From positions 1-39,167 of the forward strand of contig CALHYX010000015.1 of the NCBI GenBank assembly GCA_938041035.1: DNA of 39,167 nucleotides, read 5' to 3'. Origin of the DNA: an uncultured Acidimicrobiales bacterium. Its GTDB lineage: Bacteria; Actinomycetota; Acidimicrobiia; Acidimicrobiales; SHLQ01. The stretch's first letter is position 1. Each line of letters begins with the position of its first letter. Under the pieces are notes generated by a model that searched no databases, was not told the origin of the DNA, and was given only the letters and a program-made list of their open reading frames with translations. Both the position numbers and the translations under genes were made by a program. This document shows positions 31,625-39,167 of this stretch, in pieces.

Positions 31625-33181
31625 TCAGCTGCCCGAACGAGCACCCGGCTGGAGGTGGGAGCGGCGGGCCTTGCGGTTCGGTCCGCTGCTCTTCTTGGGG
31701 CCGGCACCGTTGGCCGAGCCCTTCTTGGGCGAGCCGGACCGGCTGCCGTGAGCCGCGCCTTGCTTGGAGGCGGCCGCCTTGCCGGGCTTGCCCGAACCCT
31801 GGCCGCGGCGTTTGGCGCCACCGGCCGGGGCCGAACGCTTCTTGCGGCCGTTGCTCGATCGGCTGTCGCCGTCACGGTCGTCGCCGTTTCTGCCGCCGCC
31901 GTCATTGTTGCGGTTCTTGGCGCCACCTCGGCTCTTGCCGTTGCGGGAGCTGCGCGAGCTCTTGCCGTGGCGGGACTGGCTTCGCTTGGAACGCGGCGGC
32001 CGTTCCGACCGCTGCGGCTCGGGGGCGGCGGGCGCCAACGTTCGTTCCGGAGCATCGGACAGTTCGCGCAGACCCTCGGGGTCGGGCGCGATGAACGGCT
32101 CGTCGAGACCGATCTTTCGCTGCATCTTGTTGCTGTCCCTGCGTTGATCGGACTGCACCAGCGACACGACGACGCCGCTTTCACCGGCGCGGGCGGTGCG
32201 GCCGCTGCGGTGCACGTACGTCTTGTGGTCTTCGGGCGGGTCGTAGTGCACGACGGAGGCCACACCGTCGACGTGGATGCCGCGGGCGGCGACGTCGGTG
32301 GCGACCATGGCGTGGACTCGACCGGACGCGAAGTCCGACAGCGCCCGGGTGCGTTGGCGCTGGCTCCGGCCACCGTGGATGGCGACAGCTTTGATGCCGT
32401 GGCGACCGAGCTGCTTGGCGAGGCGGTCCGAGCCGTGGCGGGTGCGGCAGAACACGATGGCGGGCCACACCGCATTGATGGCCTGGGCGGTGACGTCGGC
32501 CCGTTCGGCCTTGTCGACGTTCCAGAACACGTGCTCGGCCACGGTGATGTCGGGCGTTTCCTCGCCGACCTCGTGGCGCACGGGCTGGTGTTGGTAGTCG
32601 CGGGTCAGCTTGGCGACGTCGCCGTCGAGCGTGGCGGAGAAGAGCACCGTCTGCCGGTCGGCGTCGGTCTGGTCGAGCAGCCGACGAACCGCGGGCATGA
32701 AGCCCATGTCGGCCATGCGGTCGGCTTCGTCGAGCACCACCTGGTCGACGTCGCGAAGGTCGACCACGCCCTGGTCGATGAGGTCTTCGAGTCGGCCGGG
32801 GCAGGCGACGAGAATCTCGACGCCCTGGCGCAGCGACTTGACCTGGGGGCCGTAGCCGACGCCGCCGTACACGATGCCGATGCGGGTGTCGCCGGAGAAC
32901 GAACGGAGCTCGGTACTGATCTGGTCGGCGAGTTCGCGGGTGGGGGCGAGTACCAGCGCTCGAGGGCGCTTGGACTGGGCTCGTTCGACGGTGGCGACCA
33001 GCGGGATGCCAAAGGCGAGGGTCTTGCCCGAACCGGTCGGGGCTCGGCCGCACACGTCGCGCCCGGCGAGGGCGTCGGCGATGGTGGCGGCTTGAATTTC
33101 GAACGGTTCGTGGATGCCCCGTTTCGCGAGGGCAGCACAAATGGGCTCGGGTACGCCGAGTTCGGCGAAGGTCGGAGACAT
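31625..33181 (-). CDS. DEAD-box RNA helicase with long basic C-terminal tail
   Basis: This 518-residue protein has the Q motif (PFEIQAATI), Walker A APTGSGKT, motif Ia PTRELADQ, motif II VLDEADRMADMGF, motif III FSATLDG, and the second RecA domain with VATDVAARGIHVDG and HRSGRTARAG. After about residue 365 comes a low-complexity tail of about 150 residues rich in Lys, Arg, Ser, Gly and Asn, typical of RNA-binding tails in cold-shock helicases (RhlE/CsdA type). The ATG at 33181 has AAAGAA about nine bases upstream. A 240-base gap to the divergent gene at 33422 leaves room for a regulated 5' leader, but I see no firm promoter in it. Confidence 0.92.
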   Translation of the reverse strand: MSPTFAELGVPEPICAALAKRGIHEPFEIQAATIADALAGRDVCGRAPTGSGKTLAFGIPLVATVERAQSKRPRALVLAPTRELADQISTELRSFSGDTRIGIVYGGVGYGPQVKSLRQGVEILVACPGRLEDLIDQGVVDLRDVDQVVLDEADRMADMGFMPAVRRLLDQTDADRQTVLFSATLDGDVAKLTRDYQHQPVRHEVGEETPDITVAEHVFWNVDKAERADVTAQAINAVWPAIVFCRTRHGSDRLAKQLGRHGIKAVAIHGGRSQRQRTRALSDFASGRVHAMVATDVAARGIHVDGVASVVHYDPPEDHKTYVHRSGRTARAGESGVVVSLVQSDQRRDSNKMQRKIGLDEPFIAPDPEGLRELSDAPERTLAPAAPEPQRSERPPRSKRSQSRHGKSSRSSRNGKSRGGAKNRNNDGGGRNGDDRDGDSRSSNGRKKRSAPAGGAKRRGQGSGKPGKAAASKQGAAHGSRSGSPKKGSANGAGPKKSSGPNRKARRSHLQPGARSGS

Positions 33182-33410
33182 GCAGGTTCTTTCGGTTCGA
33201 CGCGCGTTGGTGACGCGCGGGCGGGGGGATGGTTCTAAGACAAGAAACCAAACGCCCGTCTGCGAACCCACCGATCGGATGGTCCGACCGGAGCGAGTTG
33301 CAGCGTAACAGCGGCGCTGCCCGAGTCCTCGATCGTGTGACCTCTGTCCGGACGGGTATGCGGGCCGGAAGCAGCAACGGCGCATGGCGATGAATCGGTC
33401 TATCGGCTGC

Positions 33411-33416
33411 GATAGT
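33411..33416 (+). promoter_or_regulatory. Candidate -10 for a near-leaderless hotdog gene
   Basis: GATAGT lies five bases before the ATG at 33422 and differs from TATAGT by one base. There is no Shine-Dalgarno sequence. It is the weakest of the leaderless candidates in the window. Confidence 0.3.
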
Positions 33417-33421
33417 GGGCT

Positions 33422-34147
33422 ATGGCACTCGAATCCTGGTCGGTCACCGCCCGCAACTTGCCCGAGCACGCCGACAACGTGGTCCACACCGACGAGGGCG
33501 CCCGCGCCGCCGGTTACCCATCGGCACTGGTGGCCGGAACGACCGTCCACGCCTACCTGACCCGCGTGCCGGCGACGGCGTGGGGCGAGGCGTGGCTCAC
33601 CGGCGGTGCTTCGGAGGTTCGCTTCCTCTCACCGGTGTTCGAAGCCGACGTGGTCGAGTGCGCACCGACGCCGACGGCCGACCGGGTCGAAGCCCGCGTG
33701 GGCCACTCGGTGCGCGCCACGCTGGCGCTGTTGGGGCCGTCGGAACCCGATGGTCGGGTAGCCGGAGAGCCTGCGGCGGGCGAGGAACTGCCGCCGATGG
33801 TGGTCGAGTTCGACGACGACCTGGCGGGGTACGGCGCCCGATCCGGTGACGACCTCGGCGTGTACGCCGAGCTTGGGTTGGTCCACCCGGTCGTGTGGTC
33901 GGTGATCGGCAACCGGGTCACGATGGCGAACCTGGTGACGGGGCCGTGGGTCCATGTACGAAGTCGAATCCGTCATCTCGGTCGGGCGGCGCCCGGCGCA
34001 GCGGCGCTGGTCGAGTCGAGCGTGGTCGACCGGTTCGACACCCGGGCCGGTGGTCGCGTGGTGCTCGATGTGCGGGTGAGTATTGACGGGGTGGCCGTCG
34101 CGGCCATCGAACACGAATCGATCATCGATCTGCGCACCGGCGCCTGA
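33422..34147 (+). CDS. MaoC-like hotdog-fold protein
   Basis: This 241-residue protein has the hydratase/thioesterase-like element NVVHTDEGARAAGYPSALVAGTTVHAYLTRV near residues 20-50, characteristic of MaoC-type hotdog domains. A second, weaker hotdog-like half includes VVWSVIGNRVTMANL and GPWVHVRSRI. Two-hotdog proteins of this size act as acyl-CoA hydratases or dehydratases, or as non-catalytic CoA binders. No Asp-His catalytic pair can be assigned with certainty. It is followed after one base by an LLM-class oxidoreductase gene, so they form an operon. Confidence 0.75.
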   Translation: MALESWSVTARNLPEHADNVVHTDEGARAAGYPSALVAGTTVHAYLTRVPATAWGEAWLTGGASEVRFLSPVFEADVVECAPTPTADRVEARVGHSVRATLALLGPSEPDGRVAGEPAAGEELPPMVVEFDDDLAGYGARSGDDLGVYAELGLVHPVVWSVIGNRVTMANLVTGPWVHVRSRIRHLGRAAPGAAALVESSVVDRFDTRAGGRVVLDVRVSIDGVAVAAIEHESIIDLRTGA

Positions 34148-34148
34148 C

Positions 34149-35165
34149 GTGCACGTCTCGATCACCACCCCCACCGACGACTTGCGGGAGGTCCGCTCGC
34201 TGTACCCCCGACTGGAGCAGATCGGCTACGACCGGGCGTTCAGCTTCGAAGCCAAGCACAATCCGTTCGTCCCGCTGGCCACGGCGGCGGAGCACACGAC
34301 GACGTTGGAGCTCGGCACCGCGATCGCTATTGCGTTCGCCCGCACGCCGATGACGTTGGCCAACGTCGGCTGGGATCTCCAGACGCTTGCCGAGGGGCGT
34401 TTCACCCTCGGGCTCGGGTCCCAGATCCGACCCCACATCGAGCAGCGGTACTCAATGCCGTGGTCGCGTCCCGCGGCCCGGCTTCACGAGATGGTCCGGG
34501 CGATCCGGGCGATCTGGGCCGCCTGGGAGAGCGGCGGGCCGCTCCGGTTCGAGGGCGAGTTCTACACCCACACCCGCATGATCCCGGCGTTTGACCCGGG
34601 GCCGAATCCGTTTGGTCCCCCGCCGATCTTCACCGCCGGGGTGGGGCCGATGATGACCGAGGTCGCCGGCGAGGTCGCCGACGGATTCCTCGTGCACCCG
34701 GTGAACACCCGGCGCTCGCTCCAGGAGATCACCATGCCGGCGATCCAGCGGGGCGCCGAACGAGCCGGCCGCGCCGCGGCCGATATCGAGGTGGTCTGCG
34801 TCACGATCGTGGTCACGGGGCGCTCCGAGGCCGAGTTCGACCGCTCGCTCGAGGCGGTTCGCGGCCAGCTTGCGTTCTACGGCACGACGCCTGCGTACCT
34901 TCCCATCTTCGAACTGCACGGCTACGGCGACCTGCACCCGGAGCTCAAACGGATGGCGCGCACCGACCGTTGGACGGAGATGGCGGGGCTGATCGATGAC
35001 GATCTGATCCGCACGATCGCCGTCGTCGGCGAACCGGCGCAGATCGCGCCGCAACTGCGCGACCGGCTGGCCGGGATCTCCGATTCGGTGAGCCTGGTGA
35101 ACAACCGGGCGCCCGACCCCGAGCATTTCGCCGAGGTGGTGGCGGCGCTGAGCAGTGCCGGCTGA
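34149..35165 (+). CDS. LLM-class F420/flavin-dependent oxidoreductase
   Basis: This 338-residue protein has the luciferase-like monooxygenase TIM barrel: ELGTAIAIAFARTPMTLAN, LAEGRFTLGLGSQIRPHIEQ, PPPIFTAGVGPMMTEVAGEV and ADGFLVHPVN. These match the actinobacterial TIGR03617-type F420-dependent group. Such enzymes perform hydride transfers or Baeyer-Villiger-like oxidations with F420 or FMN. The GTG at 34149 lies one base after the preceding stop. It is convergent with the D-aminoacylase-like gene, 22 bases away, with no visible terminator hairpin. Confidence 0.88.
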   Translation: MHVSITTPTDDLREVRSLYPRLEQIGYDRAFSFEAKHNPFVPLATAAEHTTTLELGTAIAIAFARTPMTLANVGWDLQTLAEGRFTLGLGSQIRPHIEQRYSMPWSRPAARLHEMVRAIRAIWAAWESGGPLRFEGEFYTHTRMIPAFDPGPNPFGPPPIFTAGVGPMMTEVAGEVADGFLVHPVNTRRSLQEITMPAIQRGAERAGRAAADIEVVCVTIVVTGRSEAEFDRSLEAVRGQLAFYGTTPAYLPIFELHGYGDLHPELKRMARTDRWTEMAGLIDDDLIRTIAVVGEPAQIAPQLRDRLAGISDSVSLVNNRAPDPEHFAEVVAALSSAG

Positions 35166-35187
35166 CCAGCCGCACCGGGGTCGAGAG

Positions 35188-36963
35188 CTAGCGGCGGAGC
35201 AGCGAGCCTGGCCGGGCTCCGGTGTCGGCGTCGTGGCGGCGAGTGATCACGCCGCTTTGGATGGTGGCCAGGTAGCCGCTGACGGGTTGCAGTAGCCGCA
35301 TGCCTCCGGCGGGAAGGTCGTCGTGAGCGACGGGCGGCGACACCGACAGATTGTCGAAGTCGATCACGTTCACGTCCGCTTTCATGCCGGGCTCGAGCGT
35401 GCCGCGGTCCGTCAGTCCGTACAGGCGGGCGTTGCGTCGGGTCTGCTTCTCGACGATGAACTCCATGGGGATTCCCTCGCCCCGGGTACGACCGCCGGCC
35501 CAGTGCTTGAGCTGCGTGGTGGGCATGGTGCCGTCGCAGATCAGCTTCACGTGGGCCCCGCCGTCGGCCAGGCCGGTGACGGTGTTGGGGTCGGTCAGCA
35601 TCTCGCGCAGTGCGTCGTGGTTGCCGTCGGCGTAGTTAGCGCCCATGAGCGACGCGAACCCGGTGCCGCCATCGGCGACGAGCCAGTCGTAGAAGAAGTC
35701 CTCGACCTCGCGGCCGGCGGCCCCGGCGAGGGCGGCGAAGCACTGGTCGGCGGACGGCTCGTAGTCGAACCCTTCCGAGAGCGGGAACATCACCGGCATG
35801 GCGCCGTGGAACGCTTGGAAGAGCATCTCCATCGACCCGGGGTTGTCGGGCATAATCGAGTCGTCGGCCAAGATGGCGGCGCGCACCTCGGGCTTGGCCA
35901 TTTCGGCCGCCCGCTCCGCCAGCGGCAGGTGGGCGATGTCGAGGTAGGTCGTGCGCCGCATGTAGGGGTGGTAGGCGGACAATCCGGCGAGCAGGCCGAT
36001 CGGGCGCGAGGCCACCTGGGGAAAGAGCTGGGCGCCGGTACCTTCCTGGTCGGCCACGAACGCCAGGACATCGCGCCAGGCGTTCGGGTTGTCGCCGTTC
36101 TGCACGGTGGTGAACGTGAGCTTGAGGCCGCTCGACCGGGAGATGGCGGCCAGCAGTTCCATTTCCTCCCGCTGGCTGAAACGCTCGCCGCCGAGCGATT
36201 CCATATCGCCGATCGACGACGACGTGATCGCTTCGAAAACGCCGCCACCGCCATCGGCCATGCCGGCGGCGATCTCGGTCAGCTCGGTGTCGGTCGCATA
36301 CGTGCCGGGCACCGGTCGGCCGTCGAGCGAGCGGTGGAAGATGGTGCGCGACGTCGAGAACCCGAGCGCCCCGGCGGCCATCGCCTCGCCGGCCAGGCGG
36401 CGCATCTCGGCAATGTCGTCGGCGGTGGCATCTTCGTTGGCGACGCCGCGTTCGCGCATGACGTGGAAGCGCAGCGACCCGTGGGCGAGCTGAGCGCCCA
36501 CATCGAGGGCGTAGGACCGGCTGTCGAGGAAGTCGAGGTACTCCGGAAAGCTCTCCCACGCACCCCACGGAACGCCCTCGTCGAGGGCGGCGCCGGGAAT
36601 GTCCTCAACGCCTTCCATCAGCTCGATGAGTTCGCGCTGTTCGCCGGGCGGGCACGGCGCGAAGCCGACACCGCAGTTGCCCATGACCAAACTGGTGACG
36701 CCGTTGGAGAACGACGGGTCGAGGGTGTCGTCCCACGTGACCTGGCCGTCGTAGTGGGTGTGCACATCGACCCACCCCGGCGCCACGATGGCACCGTCGG
36801 CGTCGATGATCTGGCCGCCGCCGGCGTCGATGTCGTCGCCCACCTCGACGAGGGTGCCGTTCTCGAGCGCAACGTCGCCACTGCGGGCCGGGGCGCCGGT
36901 GCCGTCGACGATTCGACCGCCTCGGATGACGATTCGGCCTGGGTTTTCCTCGGTCGTGCTCAT
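35188..36963 (-). CDS. D-aminoacylase-like amidohydrolase (amidohydrolase family 3)
   Basis: This 591-residue protein begins IVIRGGRIVDGTGAPARSGD, an amidohydrolase N-terminal beta-sandwich. The metal site follows with APGWVDVHTHYDGQVTWD (His-x-His) and MGNCGVGFAP. Later motifs are FSTSRTIFH and TGLADGGAHVKLICDGT (catalytic Asp). The C-terminal sandwich has GTLEPGMKADVNVIDFD. The layout matches N-acyl-D-amino-acid deacylases, although in actinobacteria this family is large and most members have unknown substrates. The ATG at 36963 is preceded by TAGGGT with a six-base gap, a leaderless layout. Confidence 0.88.
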   Translation of the reverse strand: MSTTEENPGRIVIRGGRIVDGTGAPARSGDVALENGTLVEVGDDIDAGGGQIIDADGAIVAPGWVDVHTHYDGQVTWDDTLDPSFSNGVTSLVMGNCGVGFAPCPPGEQRELIELMEGVEDIPGAALDEGVPWGAWESFPEYLDFLDSRSYALDVGAQLAHGSLRFHVMRERGVANEDATADDIAEMRRLAGEAMAAGALGFSTSRTIFHRSLDGRPVPGTYATDTELTEIAAGMADGGGGVFEAITSSSIGDMESLGGERFSQREEMELLAAISRSSGLKLTFTTVQNGDNPNAWRDVLAFVADQEGTGAQLFPQVASRPIGLLAGLSAYHPYMRRTTYLDIAHLPLAERAAEMAKPEVRAAILADDSIMPDNPGSMEMLFQAFHGAMPVMFPLSEGFDYEPSADQCFAALAGAAGREVEDFFYDWLVADGGTGFASLMGANYADGNHDALREMLTDPNTVTGLADGGAHVKLICDGTMPTTQLKHWAGGRTRGEGIPMEFIVEKQTRRNARLYGLTDRGTLEPGMKADVNVIDFDNLSVSPPVAHDDLPAGGMRLLQPVSGYLATIQSGVITRRHDADTGARPGSLLRR

Positions 36964-36969
36964 GGATCC

Positions 36970-36975
36970 ACCCTA
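36970..36975 (-). promoter_or_regulatory. Candidate -10 for a leaderless D-aminoacylase-like transcript
   Basis: On the minus strand TAGGGT is followed by GGATCC and the ATG at 36963. This is the same six-base spacing seen at other genes here. It lies in the 52-base gap after the arsenate-reductase-like gene. Confidence 0.4.
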
Positions 36976-37015
36976 CGATCTGACCGACCGCGGGCGCATG
37001 TTCCCCGGGGAGTTC

Positions 37016-37426
37016 CTAGGAGGGCTGGTCGGCTGCGATCGAGTCGATGAGCGCCTGCACGTGGCGGTCGAGCGCCGCGAACGCCGCGGGCGGATCCGCA
37101 CTGAAGTTGGGAATCGCCCAGTCGATGATCGGTTTGTCCGTCGGTATCGCTTCGTGGTCACAGCCGATGCTGATGATGAGGTCGGCAGGGGCGAGGTGCT
37201 CGGAGCGAACCGGGCGGGGCGGCTGACCGGCAACCATGCCCTCGGCGGCGAGGTGGTCCTGCACGAGGGGCAGCACTCTGTCGTCGGGGTCGGTGCCCGC
37301 GTTGGCGGCATCGATGGCGAGGCCCCGTTCGTCGGCCAACTGGAGGAGTCGACTCACGGCGTAGACACTTTTCGCCGCCCCGTGGGGGCAGAGGAAGAAG
37401 ACGTTCGTTGCTGGGGTGGTGGTCAT
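37016..37426 (-). CDS. Low-molecular-weight phosphatase/arsenate-reductase-like protein
   Basis: This 136-residue protein has the LMW-phosphatase/ArsC fold: N-terminal VFFLCPHGAAKSVYAVSRLL, central NAGTDPDDRVLPLVQ, ADLIISIGCDHE and DWAIPNFSADP. The P-loop reads C-P-H-G-A-A-K-S, so the invariant Arg of C-x5-R is Lys, and the general-acid region is WAIPNF, where ArsC-type enzymes usually have an Asp-Pro. Classical arsenate reduction or phosphatase activity is therefore uncertain. The ATG has AAAGGG eight bases upstream. It follows ChrA by 49 bases, so it is probably co-transcribed with it and linked to oxyanion resistance. Confidence 0.83.
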   Translation of the reverse strand: MTTTPATNVFFLCPHGAAKSVYAVSRLLQLADERGLAIDAANAGTDPDDRVLPLVQDHLAAEGMVAGQPPRPVRSEHLAPADLIISIGCDHEAIPTDKPIIDWAIPNFSADPPAAFAALDRHVQALIDSIAADQPS

Positions 37427-37475
37427 GGCGAGCCCTTTCTGAATCGTAAGCCTTCGTTGACTACGCAGGGCCCGC

Positions 37476-38855
37476 TCATGCGAGGGTGAACTGGTAGGCG
37501 ATGCCGAGCGCGGCTGCGCCGAGCACGACGCGCAGGGTGGGCACCTTGTAGCGGAATATGGCGACAGCGGCGCCTATGGAGATCGCCGCTGCCGCCCAAC
37601 CGAGGGTCGACAGTTCGGGCTGGTAGAGGACAGCACCAAACCCGCGACGCACGTGCACGGTCTCGAACAAGGTGAAGAGCGCAAACCAGACGGCGAGGTT
37701 CAGAACCACGCCGACCACGGCGGCGGTGACGGTCGACAACGCCGAGGTGAGCGCGGCCTTTCCCCGCAGGAACTCGATGAACGGCGCGCCGAGAAAGATC
37801 CACAGAAAGGAGGGAACGAACGTGACCCACGTGGCGATCACGGCACCCCAGACCCCGGCCTGCCAGGGCGAGAGCGAGCCCGGGTCGCGATAGGGGCCCA
37901 TGAACCCCACGAACTGCACCACCTGGATCAGTGGCCCCGGGGTGGTCTCGGCCATACCGAGCCCGCTGATCATCTCGTCGGGTTGCAGCCATCCGAAGGT
38001 CCTCACGGCCTCCTGGGAGATGTAGGCAAGCACCGAGTAGGCGCCCCCGAAGGTCAGCACGGATGCGGTCGAGAAGAACCAGGCCACATCGACGAACACC
38101 GACGAGCCGCCGACCGAGGCGACGAGGATCAGCACCGGACCAAACCACAGGACGAGGCCGGTGCCGAGCACGCGAAGCGCCCGCCCCAGCGAGGGTCGGC
38201 CGACGGAGATGTCCTGGTCGCCCACCAGCACGCCCTCCTCATCGTCGACCGATGATTCGTCGTGTCCCTGGATCAGGTTGAACACATCGGGAGCGGTTTT
38301 CCCGCCGATCAGTCCGATCGTGGCCGCCGCGACCACCACGTAGGGAAACGGGATCTCGAACACGAAGACGGCGATGAACGCCGCGGCGGCGATCGCCAAC
38401 ATGATCGGGTTTTTGATCACTCGCCGGCCGATCCGCAGTACCGCGTTGGCCACCACCGCGATGACGGCCGCGGAGATGCCGAAGAACAGGCCGGCGACCC
38501 AGGTGAGGTCGCCGTAGGCGGCAAAGAGAATGCTCAGCGCCATGATGCTGATGAACCCGGGCAGGATGAACAGTGCCCCGGCGAACAGCCCGCCCGCGGG
38601 ACCGCGCAGCAACCACCCGAGGTAGGTGGCGAGCTGTTGGGCCTCAGGGCCAGGCAGGAGCATGCAGTAGTTGAGTGCGTGCAGGAACCGCCGCTCGCCG
38701 ATCCAACGTCGACGGACGACGATCTCCTCGTGCATGACCGCGATCTGCCCGGCGGGCCCGCCGAAGCTGTTGGCGGCGACCGTGGCCCAGGCGGCCACCC
38801 AATCCCGGGTGCTGATGGAGTCGCCGGGGCGTTTCGCCACCCGTGGCTCGCTCAT
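37476..38855 (-). CDS. chrA: Chromate transporter ChrA (long, two CHR domains)
   Basis: This 459-residue membrane protein has two CHR domains in tandem. Domain 1 has the NSFGGPAGQIAVMHEE and LLPGPEAQQLATYLGW motifs. Domain 2 has LTFGGAYSVLAYI and MAETTPGPLIQVVQFVGF. About 10-12 hydrophobic segments are visible, and an acidic cytosolic loop (DESSVDDEEG) separates the halves. Long-chain ChrA proteins export chromate by an ion-coupled mechanism. The ATG at 38855 diverges from the chrB gene across 79 bases that hold two identical 14-base dyads. A TACGTT at 38894-38889 on the minus strand could be its -10. Confidence 0.93.
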   Translation of the reverse strand: MSEPRVAKRPGDSISTRDWVAAWATVAANSFGGPAGQIAVMHEEIVVRRRWIGERRFLHALNYCMLLPGPEAQQLATYLGWLLRGPAGGLFAGALFILPGFISIMALSILFAAYGDLTWVAGLFFGISAAVIAVVANAVLRIGRRVIKNPIMLAIAAAAFIAVFVFEIPFPYVVVAAATIGLIGGKTAPDVFNLIQGHDESSVDDEEGVLVGDQDISVGRPSLGRALRVLGTGLVLWFGPVLILVASVGGSSVFVDVAWFFSTASVLTFGGAYSVLAYISQEAVRTFGWLQPDEMISGLGMAETTPGPLIQVVQFVGFMGPYRDPGSLSPWQAGVWGAVIATWVTFVPSFLWIFLGAPFIEFLRGKAALTSALSTVTAAVVGVVLNLAVWFALFTLFETVHVRRGFGAVLYQPELSTLGWAAAAISIGAAVAIFRYKVPTLRVVLGAAALGIAYQFTLA

Positions 38856-38891
38856 CGTCGACCGCTCATCGATCGGTGAGCTCTGGGAAAC

Positions 38892-38942
38892 GTAACCGTG
38901 GTTGCACCATGAACGGCCGACTATACTGGTAACCGTGGTTGC
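38892..38942. promoter_or_regulatory. Pair of identical 14-base dyads between chrA and chrB, probable operators
   Basis: GTAACCGTGGTTGC occurs exactly at 38892-38905 and 38929-38942. Each copy is an imperfect palindrome (AACC-GT-GGTT core). Copy 1 overlaps the candidate chrA -10, and copy 2 overlaps the chrB start codon. A TATACT -10 for chrB lies between them. Confidence 0.72.
38922..38927 (+). promoter_or_regulatory. -10 hexamer of chrB
   Basis: TATACT matches five of six consensus positions and is followed by seven bases and the GTG at 38935, so the chrB transcript would be leaderless. It sits between the two 14-base dyads. No good -35 at 17 bases is visible. Confidence 0.55.
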
Positions 38943-39167
38943 GAAGTCAAGCGGGGAGTGGGTGCTGTTGAGCTACCGAGTACCCCGGGAACCGTCGACC
39001 CCGCGGATCGCCATCTGGCGCAAGCTCAAGGGGCTCGGCGTCGCCCAGATCGGTGACGGCCTGGTCGGTCTTCCCAACAACCCGCGCACGAGGGAACACC
39101 TCGAATGGGTGGCGGCGTCGGTCGTGGAGGCCGAAGGGCAGGCCATCGTCTGGCTGGCGAAAACGGC
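38935..39167 (+). CDS. chrB: Chromate resistance regulator ChrB, N-terminal part (cut by right edge)
   Basis: The first 77 codons are present, and the frame runs open to the window end. The segment WVLLSYRVPREPSTPRIA, then IWRKLKGLGVAQIGDGLVGL and LEWVAASVVEAEGQA, matches the N-terminal domain of ChrB, a chromate-sensing regulator that controls chrA operons in other bacteria. The GTG at 38935 lies seven bases after TATACT and inside one of the two operator-like dyads, which fits autoregulation. Divergence from chrA supports the name. The C-terminal domain is outside the window. Confidence 0.85.
   Translation, partial: MVAKSSGEWVLLSYRVPREPSTPRIAIWRKLKGLGVAQIGDGLVGLPNNPRTREHLEWVAASVVEAEGQAIVWLAKT

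Noticed and set aside
33182..33421. Riboswitch or structured RNA in the helicase leader
   Set aside because: No conserved riboswitch core or clear long hairpin could be recognised by eye in this 240-base gap.
1..39167. tRNA, rRNA, insertion sequence, integrase or attachment sites
   Set aside because: I found no tRNA-like T-loop sets, transposase motifs or terminal inverted repeats when reading both strands.

Overview
The window is GC-rich, gene-dense DNA with GTG and TTG starts used beside ATG and many 1-14 base gene overlaps. The gene content points to an Actinomycetota chromosome, most likely an Acidimicrobiia-type organism: paired acyl-CoA dehydrogenases, steroid side-chain enzymes, F420-type luciferase-like oxidoreductases, type III CoA transferases, P450s and DprE-like enzymes. 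The assignment is an inference from gene families and is not based on a marker gene. I saw no rRNA, tRNA, CRISPR array, transposase or integrase. The longest gene-free stretch is about 240 bases (33182-33421).

Layout. (1) 1-10.6 kb is a cell-surface glycan region. A very large methyltransferase/glycosyltransferase fusion runs off the left edge. It converges on a tightly overlapped minus-strand operon (8300 to 3214): unknown protein, SAM methyltransferase, DprE1-like flavo-oxidase, DprE2-like SDR, polyprenyl-phosphate-type glycosyltransferase and hexapeptide acetyltransferase. A FkbM methyltransferase and two membrane proteins diverge from it. (2) 10.6-12.1 kb is an SDR plus DUF2461 pair on the minus strand. 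(3) 12.2-20.9 kb is a plus-strand operon resembling the mycobacterial igr steroid side-chain locus: FadE29-like and FadE28-like dehydrogenases, a ChsH2-ChsH1 fusion hydratase, an Ltp2-like aldolase, a double-length CaiB/BaiF CoA transferase and a CYP142-like P450. A 19-base perfect palindrome, probably a repressor operator, lies just in front of it. (4) 21.0-25.5 kb holds one large exported CotH-kinase protein with many accessory domains. (5) 25.5-31.6 kb holds an amidohydrolase, a PTOX-type alternative oxidase with a duplicated remnant of its 3' end, an apparently permuted alkaline-phosphatase-fold enzyme coupled to an unusual P450, and an MFS transporter. (6) 31.6-37.0 kb holds a DEAD-box helicase, a hotdog-fold protein, an LLM-class oxidoreductase and a D-aminoacylase-like amidohydrolase. 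(7) 37.0 kb to the end is a chromate module: an arsenate-reductase-like protein and ChrA on the minus strand, and a divergent ChrB cut by the right edge, with two identical 14-base dyads between them.

How the genes fit together. In block 3 the P450 would oxidise the sterol side-chain terminus, the heteromeric dehydrogenase would desaturate the shortened side-chain CoA ester, the fused hydratase would hydrate it, and the Ltp2-like protein docked on the DUF35 part of the same polypeptide would cleave it. In block 1 the DprE1/DprE2-like pair implies 2'-epimerisation of a lipid-linked pentose, with neighbouring enzymes transferring, methylating and acetylating glycan residues. Several genes start 5-7 bases after a TANNNT-type hexamer, which suggests leaderless transcription is common here.
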